Part shown: positions 1-11,580 of the stretch, piece after piece
Numbering within the stretch: position 1 is the first letter of the stretch
Layout of the letters: each line of letters starts with the position of its first letter
NCBI GenBank assembly: GCA_013350335.1
Contig: CM023535.1
Coordinates: 27,248,617-27,312,616 of the forward strand
Origin: Chimonanthus salicifolius
Taxonomy: Eukaryota > Streptophyta > Magnoliopsida > Laurales > Calycanthaceae
Direction: 5' to 3'
DNA length: 64,000 bases
The notes under the pieces: model-generated
What the model saw: the letters and a program-made list of their open reading frames with translations, nothing else
Told to the model about the DNA's origin: nothing
The model's database searches: none
Position numbers and translations under genes: made by a program

Positions 1-2691
1 GGGGCATGGAAAGAGAGGCCACCCAGTTTGACTGTGTCATACACGGTAGATAACGTTTGTTCCACTTATCCCTGGTCGCACGGTATATCCCCTGTTCCAC
101 TTATGCGCACGACTCTCTGTATCCCATTCCACATGCGCATGACTCTCAACAGTTTGCCTCACATTCGCACGGCACTCATTATCTTTCCCTCACACGGCAG
201 TACTCCATTTCCTAGCTTTTCCACCGAGAGTTCCATTTCTCCTCCCACTCTGTCACACGATATTCATCTCCTTCACTGCTGCTCTCAAGCAAGGAAGGAA
301 AGGAGAAGAAGGAAAGGAGAAGAAAGGAAATGAGAGGAAGGAAAGAGGAAAGGATTACAGAAAGCTTCGTTTAAGGTTGGTTTGACTTTTTAATTTAATA
401 TTTAGTTTTAAATTAAAGTTTAGAATGATTTAGAATCAACCTTGTATGAATTTGGGTTGAAGGAATAAGAATATGAAAGATTCGAGAATTGTAGGATATT
501 TTCCCCAATTCAGGAATCGGGTTTAAATCCGTGAAAATATATGTTAATTTATGAATTTTAATCCCTAAGGACATGTTAAATCATATAGGGAACAAATCTA
601 AGGGTTTAGATTTAAAGAACGGGATCAATGAGCCACCCTACTATGATTCCCGAGTTCAAGGAACTCGGTTCGCGCTCTGCAGAGTGACTGTTTGTAGAGG
701 ACAGGCTTCGGAACCTGTTTCGGAACATCCGAGACAAGTTCCGAAGTCTCGGAACAATCTGAGGGAACAATGAGGTTCCGAGAATCCTCGGAAGGAAAAA
801 TGTCTCAGAACCTGGCTCACTCACTCCGAGGCCAAGTTCCGAGGAGACTGTAAAGTCAGAGAAATAACAATTAGAAGAAATTTGGTTAAGTTTATATGAG
901 AACTGAAGTCTCAGAATCTTGCTCGGAAGTACTGAGACCAAGTTCCGAGCACTGTAATATATAAATGAAATTAGTATGTCTCTCGGAAGTACCAAGAGAG
1001 GATTTGTAGTTCCGAGCTCTCGAAACTTGACTCTGAAGTACTGAGGCCAAGTTCTGAGCACAGTATTGTATAAATAAAACCAATAAGTTTCTCGGAAGTA
1101 TCGAGAGAGAACCTGAAGTTCCGAACTCTCGTAACTTGATTCAGAAGTACCAAAGTCAAGTTCCGAGCAGATCAGTGAACCAGTGTAGTTCGGAATGATC
1201 CAAAGAGACTCTGATGTTCCGAAGTTTCGAAACAGGCTTCAGAAGTTCCGAGAAATTGATGATCTAAGTTCCGAACTACAATGTTATCCACATTGTTGGG
1301 TTGGACACGAACGTAAGATTAACGAGACATCATTAAATAAGAAATTAATGAAATTGACAAGTGTACATTGGAAAATAAGAATACGAACTGATCATGCGAT
1401 TTATTGTATTTTGATTCATGGATATAACTAGAGGATCGGAGGGTGATCTAGGAGCCGTACGTACCACGTAGCTCGCCCATTCATGGAATCTTGTTGATCA
1501 AGTAGGTTTTCCTACTTTCTTGAAGTATTAAGTGATTATTTATGTATATTTGAATTGTTAATAGATTTCAATGCATGATTGTGTAACTTATCGATGCATA
1601 GACATGAAAAACATGCATATTATGTGGGATGAGAATGCATGAGTTAAAGGTTAAGAGATGATAAACTCTAACTTGAAATAATTGAAATGAATTAACCATT
1701 ATATATGGTCGCGTCCATGGGTTACAAATTATGGCATATTAATTGGGTAGAAAGCTCCAAGGTTAGAAAACGTCCCGAAACCTACGCAGGAGTATGGGTG
1801 TGTAGTACTCCCCCGGTAATTCTAGTTAAATGCTAGTATTGGGTAGTAGCTCCCAGTTGGTGCCCCAGAAAATATACAGACAAAATGGCCAATGTTTATA
1901 ATTTTTCGATGATAATAAAATAGGGAGAAATGCATGGGTATGAGAAGGGCTTGCATCAATTCATGTTACCATGGCATATACATCGTATTGTTTTGATGAG
2001 TACATTGAAAGTATTTATGATTACGAATTTGTTTTAAATGCTTTATAAGTATGAGATATGAACTGATTTTGAAATATGAGATGTGAATGATTTTCAAATA
2101 AACTATATGATATGAAGAACTTATAAATGTTTTACCCCGATTTTTATATATATCACATGTTGGTACCCACTTCGATGGGAATTCATACTGGGCGTTGACT
2201 AAGCCCACAAAACTCTTCTCTTTTAGAAACTAATACAGGAAAGGAGAAAGGTGACGAGGCAGAACCAAACAATAGCCAGGCGTAGACGATGATGGAAGCA
2301 AGAAGAAGGATTTTGTAGAGTCTTGCATTTTAATGTTAATAGAGAATAAGTAATTATATAGGAGTTAAGTGATTGAGATATTTTGAGATGATGTTATTTG
2401 ACATTTTATTTGAGAAATAATTTTATGGGATTATTGTTATACTTTACTTTAGATTGAGAGGATTGAATATCAATGTATCAAGTGTATGTACATAATTCTG
2501 CAGATTGTAAGTTAGTGTGTTGTCAATTATACATGGACTCTGTCTATGTGCACGCACTAGTTGGGCCAATTAAGGGTCGAATTTTCGGATTCGGACTTGA
2601 CTCGCGTCGTGGCGCTCTCCCCTCTCATCCCGTTCAAATTTATTATTCAATAAATACTCTGATAATTAGGGGGAGAGGGAGGGGCGTTACA
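1..2691 (+). mobile_element. Gypsy-type long LTR, 3' part (cut by window start)
   Basis: No coding capacity is seen. The segment has the layout of a long chromovirus LTR read on the plus strand: a purine-rich leader (about 285-360), a minisatellite (630-1265), a block ending in a pyrimidine-rich stretch before an acceptor-like AG (about 2190-2230), and an end in GGGGCGTTACA at 2681-2691. The element downstream has no primer-binding site, so this is a solo or 3' LTR. Its 5' end lies outside the window, so no target duplication can be checked. Assignment rests on this layout and on resemblance to the LTR at 41.2-43.4 kb. Confidence 0.5.
630..1265. repeat. Minisatellite of GTTCCGAG/CTCGGAA motifs
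   Basis: Many direct and inverted copies of TTCCGAG and CTCGGAA are packed here. The right half resolves into a tandem repeat of about 110 bp, with equivalent points near 922, 1031 and 1140. The inverted motif pairs would fold into short hairpins. It sits inside the LTR and the short ORFs over it are not genes. Confidence 0.7.
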
Positions 2692-3135
2692 TTACTTCCC
2701 TCCCATGGGTCCAAAACTCAATTTAATTCATATCTACACCCAAACAATAATCCATAACAAAAATCCTTAATTACTTCCATGGATTCCTCTCCAAATAAGG
2801 TTTAAAAGCCATCACGTACTTCATTCTCAACACATCCCATTAAGATCTCATCAAATAAGAAGAGAGAGAGAGAATGATCATAGATCTTACCTTTGGAGGA
2901 GAAGGAACTGTGTAAAGGGGCGCTCCAAGCGTAACAAATCCGAATCCAAAGCCTTTAGTGAGTGAAAATCAACAGAGGAAAGGTAAAGGAAGCAAGAGTT
3001 TGATGTTAGAGAAGAAGGGTTGGTTGTTTGGAAGAGGAAGGAGGTGAAATAAGCCTAATTTTGTCCAGACACGGATTTATCTACGGACTTAATATTTTAA
3101 TAATATTAATTTTTTTTAAGGGTTGGGCCATTACA
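2692..3135 (-). mobile_element. 5' part of a minus-strand gypsy-type LTR
   Basis: Read on the minus strand, the segment begins TGTAATGGCCCAACCC at 3135, continues through a pyrimidine-rich leader and reaches a GGTAAGATC donor-like site near 2886-2894. This is how the other long LTRs in the window begin. Its 3' part is missing because it abuts the plus-strand LTR at 2691. A likely reading is that the plus-strand LTR inserted into it. Confidence 0.35.
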
Positions 3136-3149
3136 GCTGCTACAAACGA

Positions 3150-3191
3150 GTCCCACATTAGAAGTGTAGAGAGAAATCTAGGAGTTTATAA
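3150..3191 (+). promoter_or_regulatory. USE-like box plus TATA with 24-nt spacing
   Basis: GTCCCACATTA (3150-3160) is followed after exactly 24 nt by TTTATAA (3185-3191). In plant snRNA genes RTCCCACATCG is the Upstream Sequence Element, and this spacing is that of U6-type RNA polymerase III promoters. No U6, U3 or 7SL RNA sequence follows. A T4 run lies near 3222. It is probably the promoter of a decayed LTR or TRIM. Two mismatches at the 3' end of the box. Confidence 0.45.
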
Positions 3192-4874
3192 AGAACTTGA
3201 GTCACTCCACTTAACAGATTAGTCTTTTGGATCGGAAGCTCAGATCCAAGGGTTGGTGTTTAATAATAATCCCAACAAATTAAAGAAATGATTGTTGAAA
3301 TTCGATTTGTAAAAGTAGTTAAACATATATATAGTCATTTGATCTAAATCGCACTTTTTAAAATATAAGAATTTAGTTTTTGAATCTAAATCTTTCAAAT
3401 GATTTTTAGATAAAACTATTCGAATCTTATATGTAAGCCCCAATTTGTAAGGACCTTACATTTTTTAAAGTAAACTTCTTAGTTTATATGTTAAGTTTTA
3501 GCAAAAGTTAATCTCTCCTTTTATCATTCATCCACAGCAATTTAAAAATATTGGTTTTATAAGATAATAAGAACATGACTTCCTTTTGTAATTTTGAAAA
3601 TTATTAAGATAAATGACAATCAACTTTTACATATGAAACCATCATCACTTTATCTTCCATTAATATTGATGAACTGATACAAAATGCATGGATTGTGAAA
3701 ACTCATATTTTTACTTTTTTAAGAGTTTATTAATAGTTTTCCATATTTGAATAATCATAAAAAAAAAATTATGATTATGATACAATTTATGATTTGATTT
3801 TAATCTGATTTACAATGCAAATTTTGTTTTCATAACACTGATCTAAATTAAATAAATGAGAACTGCTGAAATGAAACTCCCTTTCAAAGGTTCATTTCAT
3901 TTTTGTTAAATCAAATGAGAAGACATTTGATTGAGATTTGAGACTAGTTCACAATCTCTACTTCAATTTGATAGAATTAGTGAACTCTCATTTAATATTC
4001 TATGTTTACAGATTCAAAATTAAATTAAGAAAGCTTGAACTCATATTATATTAGAGTTTCTATAGTAGTTATGCTTCTAGCTTTCCATGATATAATTTAG
4101 CTGAGGCTGAGTTCAAGTTATAGTCTGGAAGCCAAATCCAAAGGCCGAAGGTAAACTTGCCCAACCACCAACTCGACCTAATCCTACCTAAGTGAGTGAG
4201 TTAACTCAGTTTGGCAGTTGGGTCTAATTGGATAATTTGAGTGTGTATTGGGTCAAGTGATGGGCCAACTGGCCAACTCAAAATCAAAATCAATCTGTCA
4301 TGAGAAGATTGGATAAATGGGCTTCAGGATGGGCCAAGTTTCTAACATAATTTGTATTCTTCATCATGGCAAAATCCAACTGTGAATTTCCATTGAAACA
4401 TGTCCAATTGCCCCGAAGGAAATCACCGAAAAGTCAAGCAAGCCCTAAATTGTTAGAGCATGCTAATTAGGGCCTTTGGTGGGTCAGGCGAAAGTTGAAC
4501 CCCCTTGATTAGAGTCAGGGTCTATTAAGAAAATGAGTCAATTCAGTTAATCCTATAACAAATTGAGCTTAAAAATGATGACTTGGTCATTCAGAAAATA
4601 GAAATAGGTTGGGTTCAACTTAGTTCCACTGAAGTCTGACCCGTTAAGATTATCATGCTCGTCTTAGTTCCATGACTTTGATCTGGATTATTGAGTTGGA
4701 CTGAATAAGCCTCAGGCTGAACCCAGACTATTGATATAACACTAGTGCCAAGTAATGTCCAGCTAGACTCATTTCAACTTTTGGACATGATTGTGCTTTA
4801 TATAATTTTAGGTCGAGATTAGACTTGAAATCTAATTCTTAAATCATTATTACATTTTTTTTAATTGAAGTATT
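3192..4874. other. Intergenic, no gene seen
   Basis: AT-rich sequence with short spurious ORFs. The part from about 4090 to 4760 is richer in GG/CC and has GGCCAACTC-like phrases reminiscent of an old transposon, but I could not define ends. Confidence 0.4.
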
Positions 4875-5018
4875 TAGTGTCTCATCCGACTAATTTTTTA
4901 AATATGTATAAATCCTCTAATTTATACATCTAATAAATGCAACAACGAATGACTTTTTGAAATTGAGTGTGAACTCAACATAAGATCCCTGTTTCTTAAA
5001 GCCGATTCTCAGCCGTCT
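4875..5018 (-). mobile_element. Diverged SINE copy
   Basis: Read on the minus strand it matches the copies at 5551-5762 and 44441-44626: a head containing GGCTTTAAGAAACAGGGATC, and a tail containing TTAGTCGGATGAGACACTAA. It is more diverged than the others and the tRNA-like boxes are weak. Confidence 0.35.
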
Positions 5019-5550
5019 GTGGAAACTGAGTTTGATTAAAGTGTAACGAATGGAAATTCTTTTTAAGAGACAGCATCTAAAGGTCAAGGATTGTGGTGGG
5101 GTCCATGTCGCGGCAGATATGTTGTGGGGCCATGATGTCAGCAGTCAGAATTATCAAAGCAGGCGTTGCCTTCTTACAAGGGCAAAAAGAGATGGTATCT
5201 TAGACTTCTTCTAAGTTAAAGGAGTGATAAAAGAAAAAAGAGCAAAGACTGTGTAGAAGGTGAAGGACTGTAGGGAGCTTCATCACTCCCACATGCTTCT
5301 TTCGAATCACATCATGTCTTTGGATCAAAATAAACAACGGTGCCCTTAAATCTTCTTTAGATTTTTTCTGAAATATCCCAAAATAGACTTTTTAGGTCAG
5401 ATTCTTTTAAAAATCTTTTAGCTCAAGAGTTTTTGTACGTCGAGTGAAAAGACTGAAATGTCCTTGGTGAGAGAACTCAAATAACCTTACAAATCATAAA
5501 GTCAAGTTTCAATTTTGTAATTTTGTAATTTTTTTATATATATTTTTTAC
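5019..5550. other. Intergenic, no gene seen
   Basis: Low-copy-looking sequence with no ORF of note. A CTCCCACATGC at about 5286-5296 resembles the USE box but has no TATA box at the right distance. Confidence 0.4.
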
Positions 5551-5762
5551 GGTCAGAGTGTTCAGGCTTCTTTGAATACCTGACTAATTCTCAAGACATT
5601 TGTTAGTCTATCTATCTATACATATTGAGTAATTCTACGAGAATTGACTCTTTGAAATAGAGTGAGTAACTCTACTGAGAATGACCCTCTGAAATAGAAT
5701 GATAATTGAACTCAAGACTCTTATTTCTTAAGCCGAATTCCTGACATTCCTCTAACTCCATT
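5551..5762 (-). mobile_element. SINE copy
   Basis: On the minus strand it aligns by eye along its length with the SINE at 44441-44626. The 5' head is TGGAGTTAGAGGAATGTCAG, followed by a B-box-like GAGTTCAATTATC. The 3' portion holds AATTAGTCAGG and ends in CTGAACACTCTGACC. The order of blocks is the same as in the other copies. Confidence 0.45.
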
Positions 5763-6280
5763 GAGTTGATTTTGTGATTATGTGAAAATGGAAGGTTTAG
5801 GAGCTTCGTTAATAACCATTTCCATCAACACCAATATACATATTCAATTAAAGATAATTTGCATTGTACATAGTTGATGGCATGTCATTGTTCTTGATAA
5901 TGTGTGATAATAAAAGTGGAAAGGAGAACTCAAAAATTGTAAATGTGAAAAATTAAATGTTGAGAAAAGTTGCAAAACCTCAAAACTAAGGTTGAGTTCT
6001 ATAGTCAAAGGCATTTCCGTCTTTCTACATGTTGATATAGACTATGAATGACTTCTAGGTTAAAGAAATTTTTTGAAGGACAATAACAAAAAAAAAAGGG
6101 TATATTTTAGAATATTTTTATGAAAGAAAAGGAAAAAATCCCCTTTTAATAAAGAAAATGCTACTATAGACAATTATATAAAACCCTAATATCAAGATAA
6201 TTTCTTAAGTTGTGTTTGAAATTTAGAGTTGGATTAAACAAAAAAAAAAAGAGTGAATTGCAAGATAATTTAGATCATCA
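5763..6280. other. Intergenic, no gene seen
   Basis: AT-rich flank of the retrotransposon that starts at 6286. A-runs at about 6089 and 6241. Positions 6281-6285 (TTAAT) are the left target duplication of that element. Confidence 0.5.
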
Positions 6281-6285
6281 TTAAT

Positions 6286-7938
6286 TGTAAGTTCTCCGGC
6301 TTGCCGAGTCACCTATTTGTCAAATTCATGACTTAAGTAAAGCAATGTCTTGAATAGAGAAGCTCAAGACTCAAAATCTCAAGTGTTAGTTGAAGTGGGG
6401 AGACTTAACGGATTAACGTGTATGGCAATCACTGATGATAAGTGACCATAGATGACCTTAGGTGGTACCCAGACATTAGGTGGACCATGGCTAGGCTTAG
6501 AGATTACATCTGGATAATTAATCAAACCTAACATGTGTTTGACAATGAATTGGAGCCCAACTTGGAAATATGAATTCGCTGTTAGGGCGACACATCGTGT
6601 CGGGTGATCATTCGCCAAAGATAGCACACGACCAATCGTGTTCTTGCGATATGTCGCGTGGAAAGTTGGAGGTTCTTGTTGAACAAGACTGTCAAACCCA
6701 TGTGGTCTCAGGACAATACAATTGGGAGCCAACGATTGATCGTCTGGAACTTTGACGAATTAATCGTGTGGGCGATGTATCACTGAGACAGGATATAGCC
6801 TAGACTTAAAACAAAATCTGGAAAACCTGGGAGCATACGATTAATCTGGCAAGCGATAGATCGGGAGTACAGGACGGGAACAGATCGGCATCACGATCAA
6901 TCGCCCTGGGCCTGGATGAGACTTGACACTGGAAAATACAGTCAATCTCAGACCAATACATTCACCAACCTGCGATCAGTCGCCAGGATATACGGATGAT
7001 CTGTCGTGTGGCACGTTCCATCGTGAGGTCACTGTTTTAGAGCCGTTACTATGCATTAAATGCTCAACGGTCGTGTTGGTGGAAACAAATTTAAACACGG
7101 ACGATCGATTGCCTGTGCACGATCAATCATGTGGGTCTGTGTTACGATTTTTTTATGTTTTCCTATAAATATGTTCATTGTTTGGATGTGAGGTTGGTCG
7201 AATTTATGAGCATTCAAAGAGCCATCTACCCAAGTTAATCCTCAACCACCAAAGACAAGATCAAGTTCATTCTCTCTTGGTATTCAAATTGCAAAAGCAT
7301 TCAAGTATCCAATCGGTAAAGATTGAGATTAAAAGAGAAGGATTGAACCCACTTCTAGGATTGAAATTGAGACCCCAATTTTCTAGAAGCTCTCCCAAGG
7401 ATTATGGTTGCTCTACACGGTGGATTGTAGGAATTGTTCGAGCTTCACATTGGGAGTGATACACGGAGCACATCATCATTTACAAAGGTCCTCAAAGGCA
7501 AGTGCTTCGTAGGCTTTGATTTTTACTTTAAAAATCATTGTGTTGTGAAGTGAATTAAAGAGACTGTGTCTCTTTTGAACCACTATAAAAAATAGTAGGA
7601 TAAGAATTGGTGAAAATCTCAATCAATTGGATAGGTGTAAGTCATATTCTATTGTGTTGGTGTAATTCCAATGCCTAGTAAATTGGAGATTGCCCAAGGT
7701 TGGGTGAGTATCTAAAGTGGATGTAGGTTGTTTAACCGAACCACTATAAATTATGTGCATTGTCTCTTTGTTTGATTGATCGATTATCTAGTACACATTG
7801 CCTATTACACACTCTTGATTAATTGTTTAATTCTGCACTTAATTAATTAAGAAAATTTGAAAAAGGCATTAAAATTTGTGATTACCATATTCACCCCCTC
7901 TAGGGTTAATCCGGTTCTAAACACTTAGGGAACTTTCA
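6286..7938 (+). repeat. 5' LTR of the gag-only element
   Basis: 1653 bp, TGTAAGTTCTCC to AACTTTCA. It matches the 3' LTR block for block, with scattered substitutions and small indels. It is rich in CGATCRATCG-type palindromic motifs. Confidence 0.9.
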
Positions 7939-7940
7939 AT

Positions 7941-7953
7941 TGGTATCAGAGCC
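7941..7953 (+). other. Primer-binding site, initiator tRNA-Met type
   Basis: TGGTATCAGAGCC, two bases after the 5' LTR, is the usual plant copia/gypsy primer site complementary to the 3' end of initiator tRNA-Met. Confidence 0.9.
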
Positions 7954-8004
7954 TTGTGCTCATTGTAAAGACTTAACCGTTTGAGTGATTAAAGTGCTAG
8001 AACC

Positions 8005-9943
8005 ATGTCTACGGGAGAGAGCTATGCCATCTCTAAACCACCTTACTTCGATTGATCAAACTATGCTTCTTGGAAAGGAAAGATGAAAAGTTTTTTTATC
8101 TCCATCGATGCATTCGTATGGAATTCTGTGTGTACTGGATGGACACACCCTGTGATGGAGAAAATGGATATGGCCACTACGTCCACAAACGTTGAGCTAA
8201 AAACTTACTCCTAATGGACTAGAGATGAAAGTCTCATGCATGGCTAATGGTAAAGCATTAAATACATTGAATTGTGCACTCTTGCCAAATGAACACAAAA
8301 GGATAATGATGAGTGAGACCACGCAAGAGGCATGAGAAATTCTGGAGAGAACCAACGAAGGCACATCCGTTGTGAAAAGATCAAAGCTCCAACTTTTGGA
8401 AGCTCAATTTGATGCCTTGAAAATGAGGGAAGAAGAAACCTTCATGGATTTCCACTCTAGAGTTTGTGACATAGTCAACTCTATGTGGGCTCTTGCTGAA
8501 AGAATTCCCAATGCCAAAGTGTGAATACAGATATTAAGAGATCTTACCAAGAGGTTTGAATCTAAAAAGGTGGCAATTGAGGAATACCGTAATATTGCCC
8601 AAATGAAAATTGATGACTTGGTGGCTTCATTGAAACCTTTGAACTCAACCTTGAACCTAAAAAAGAAAAGCCAATTGTCTTGAAGTCTTCCATTAAACTC
8701 TCATCAACTAAAGAAAAAGAACCGGAAATGGAAGAGGAACCAAGTGAAGAAATGACTATGATTGCTAAGAAATATTTAAAAAACTATAAAAGGTTCAATA
8801 AGATGAGAAAATTTAGAAATGGAGAGTCTAGTGATAAAACCCCTAAAAGACATGAACCTCGTGGTGAGAGAGAGAAGAAAAAGAAAACTAAGGAACAAGA
8901 ATGTTTCAATTGTGGAGGGAGAGGACATTACTTAAATGTATGTCCTTCGGAAAAGCCCAAGAAGGCTATGAATGCCACATATGAGGATACATCGTAATCC
9001 GAAAGTGATCGCATGAGGAACCCCAAGTCAAGGAGGAAACCTCTAAGGTGTTTGTGGCCTCAATTATTCAAAATAAGGATGCTCCCACAATTGATACAAT
9101 GGCGGATATTGAAAGTGATAGTGATGAAGATGATCTTCAAACATCTTTCAATGCCTTGTTCTTGAGAGTGAGAAGTTGGCTAAGAAATTAGATAAGGCTA
9201 AAAGTGAAAATTTAAATTTGTCAAGCCAACTTGAAGAGTTAAAAAATGAAAACACTTCACTCACCTCTCAATTAAAAACCTCTAATGAAGAAAACATTAA
9301 GCTTAAAGAAAATGTAAAAGCCCTTCAAGATGACATGGAAATACATTGTAAAGATGTAGAAAACCTATGGAAAATCAAATGTAATCTTGATGTGGAAGTT
9401 AGAAAACTAACTCATGAAATAACGGAACTTAAAAGACACAAAGAGAAGTTCCAAGATAAATTTACCCAAGGTGAACAAACACTAGAAAAGCTTTTAAGTT
9501 CGGGTAAAAAGTTTGGCGATAGATTGGGTCTTGGTTCCTCATTGGAAACCAATGGATCTAAAAGCCAAAGGGTGTTTGTGAAGGGTAGTGTGTCTAAGAA
9601 CCCCATAGGGAAATGCTTTTATTGTCATAAGGTTGGACACTATAAGATGGACTGTAACCTTAGGAAGACGTACCTTCAAGAAAAGACCCTTAATCACTTT
9701 CTAAACATTAAGGTTAAAAGACACCCACCAAATCCAAATGTGAAGCCTAAGATGCATCCACTAAGGCCTAAGGTTCCAAGATACGTACCACCAAGGAAGA
9801 TGGACCCAAGGCAAGACTCTTTATTAAGACAATTAGACTATGTCTTGAAGGAGTTAAGGCATCCTATGTTTGGAAACCCAAGGTATGCCCAAAGGAATGT
9901 ATATGAGAGTCCAAACTCAACCATTTGGGTACCTAGGAGATAG
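8005..9943 (+). pseudogene. copia-type gag (UBN2 domain, coiled coil, two CCHC knuckles), decayed
   Basis: The protein would be the capsid/nucleocapsid precursor that packages element RNA into cytoplasmic virus-like particles. It starts at ATG 8005 (MSTGESYAISKPPYF) and meets a TGA where a conserved Trp codon (TGG) would be expected. The UBN2/DUF4219-type gag domain can be followed through several stops to about 8680, with phrases such as LEAQFDALKMREEE and LTKRFESKKVAIEEY. A frame open from 8680 to 8997 carries a first zinc knuckle, CFNCGGRGHYLNVC. After a shift of frame, 9176-9943 encodes a strong Lys/Glu/Leu coiled coil (its first ~100 residues), a second knuckle CFYCHKVGHYKMDC and a basic Pro-rich tail ending IWVPRR. 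In autonomous relatives this tail leads into protease; here it stops. Confidence 0.85.
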
Positions 9944-11580
9944 ACCACCAACTAATCATGTTTTGTTTTGGTTTATGATTCAATTTCATATCTTAAACCA
10001 TTACAAATTGAACTCTAGTGGCAAGTGAGTTCAAATAGCCCAAGTGCTATGACATGTGATAGGAAATTGGTAACTACAAGCTTAGACTATGCTTTTCCTA
10101 GCTATAGCATCAGTCTTTCTTGGAAAACCATACATACCATGGAAATACAGTTTCCAAGTGCAAAATTTTGGTTTCAATATGTTAAACATGGTTGTTTGTT
10201 TGCATGTTTGAATGTGTATGACTTGGTAGCTTGTTTTTGCATAGACTTGATCAAATGTGTTTAGGTTTGATATGTGATTTTCAATTTGATCAATTGCAAA
10301 TTGTATTTATGGTGTATGTAATGCTTGTCATGTTGTATATTATCTGTGTATACGATATATTTTGATGAAAAACTGATTGGGAGTTTTCAAAAAAAAATTG
10401 AAATTTTGGAAAATTATCTTTGTCTAATATGGCGACACATTTCCAGTATGCGATGCTTCAGTAGAACGATCAATCGTCAAGTGACGATGCATCGGCCGTA
10501 GGTAGAAATGGACAGGTAGAAAATCCATTTTTAAGTCATGGCGACAGATTGCCAGGTGATTTTGCATCGGCAGGACGTCTGATCTGCAGGAAGATGTTTC
10601 GTCCGTGTCGAGCAGGTGTTTTTAAGTTAAAACCCTCGCTGTGATTTTTCAAAAATCCAAAACCCATTCTCGTCCCTCTCCTGTGACCGTTCTTCTCGAA
10701 ACCCTCCTTTCAACGACTACAGGTCGTGCCCTAGCCTCTCGTATTCGATCGTACATGAGATTTTTCGTTGGTTTCCTCCCAAGAAAAACACTAGTATTCA
10801 TTTATTACCTCGACTTTGACAGATTTGTGAGTTTTCTCTGCTCGGGTAAGGGCAATTCCTTCCACATTTCGACTCTAGCTTAGAAGGGTTAAGGATAACA
10901 CAAGAAAAATGCCAAGGACCAAGTATCCCTCAGAGTTTGAAACCCCTGACATAGAGGAAGAACCCATTGCTGGCATGTTGAAGTTCGGGGAAGCACAAAT
11001 ATGTGCTTATTAGCCCTTTGTCAGTTAGTGACAAAATGTGGGAGAATGAGTAGAAGGTAAAAATCTTTGAAATTCTTTGGGGAAGAGAGGAGAAAGAAGA
11101 AACCCTCAGAAAGGAGAAAGTAGTAGTTCTTAGAAGCTTAGAAGAAAGCTTGGAGTATAATGGTGGAGAATTTGCAAATTGGATTAGTTTGTTAATGGAG
11201 AAATTGCAAGCTTGGTATAACATGAAGTATGAGGGAGAATCAATTGAAAATACTCACCGAAGTATGGGGGAGAGTATGAGTATGAATGTGATTGTTTGTT
11301 TAGTCCATGGATACATGTTTTATGTTTGGACTAACACTACTAATGTTTTTCTCTAGCTTTTGTGGTGTTGCTTGCTCATGTGTATTTGCAGGTATTTTTG
11401 AAAATAAAGCAAGCTGAGCAAGAATATGAAGCTAGACCAAGGTTCTGTGTCATTTTGAATGTAATTTTGTAAAATTTGTATAATTTTTATTCAAATGATG
11501 TATAATGGGGTTGGGGTTGTCCATTGAGTCTGTATTTGTTTAGCTTCTAGGTTTTGTCACGAATTGACAAAGGGGACGAT
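9944..11580 (+). other. Pol-less 3' internal region of the gag-only element
   Basis: No protease, integrase or reverse transcriptase motif is visible in any frame, so pol is absent rather than merely broken. Positions 10430-10620 share GCGACACATT and CGATCAATCG-like phrases with the LTR. Positions 10620-10910 look like a pyrimidine-rich leader in front of the ATG at 10909. GGGAGA-type purine tracts recur near 11036-11046, 11266-11275 and 11564-11578. Only the last is at an LTR edge. The T-containing GTCAGTTAGTGACAAAA at about 11017-11036 resembles the block before the polypurine tract of SIRE-like elements. Confidence 0.6.
10909..11013 (+). CDS. Short acidic ORF (34 codons), possible remnant of a third ORF
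   Basis: The ATG at 10909 follows an A-rich context and opens 34 codons (MPRTKYPSEFETPDIEEEP...) before TAG at 11011-11013. Some SIRE-like copia elements carry an extra ORF downstream of pol, and its position between leader-like sequence and a purine-rich tract would fit. There is no family recognition. It may equally be a captured gene fragment or chance. Confidence 0.25.
   Translation: MPRTKYPSEFETPDIEEEPIAGMLKFGEAQICAY

Noticed and set aside
5286..5296. CTCCCACATGC resembling the USE box
   Set aside because: There is no TATA box 20-36 nt downstream.
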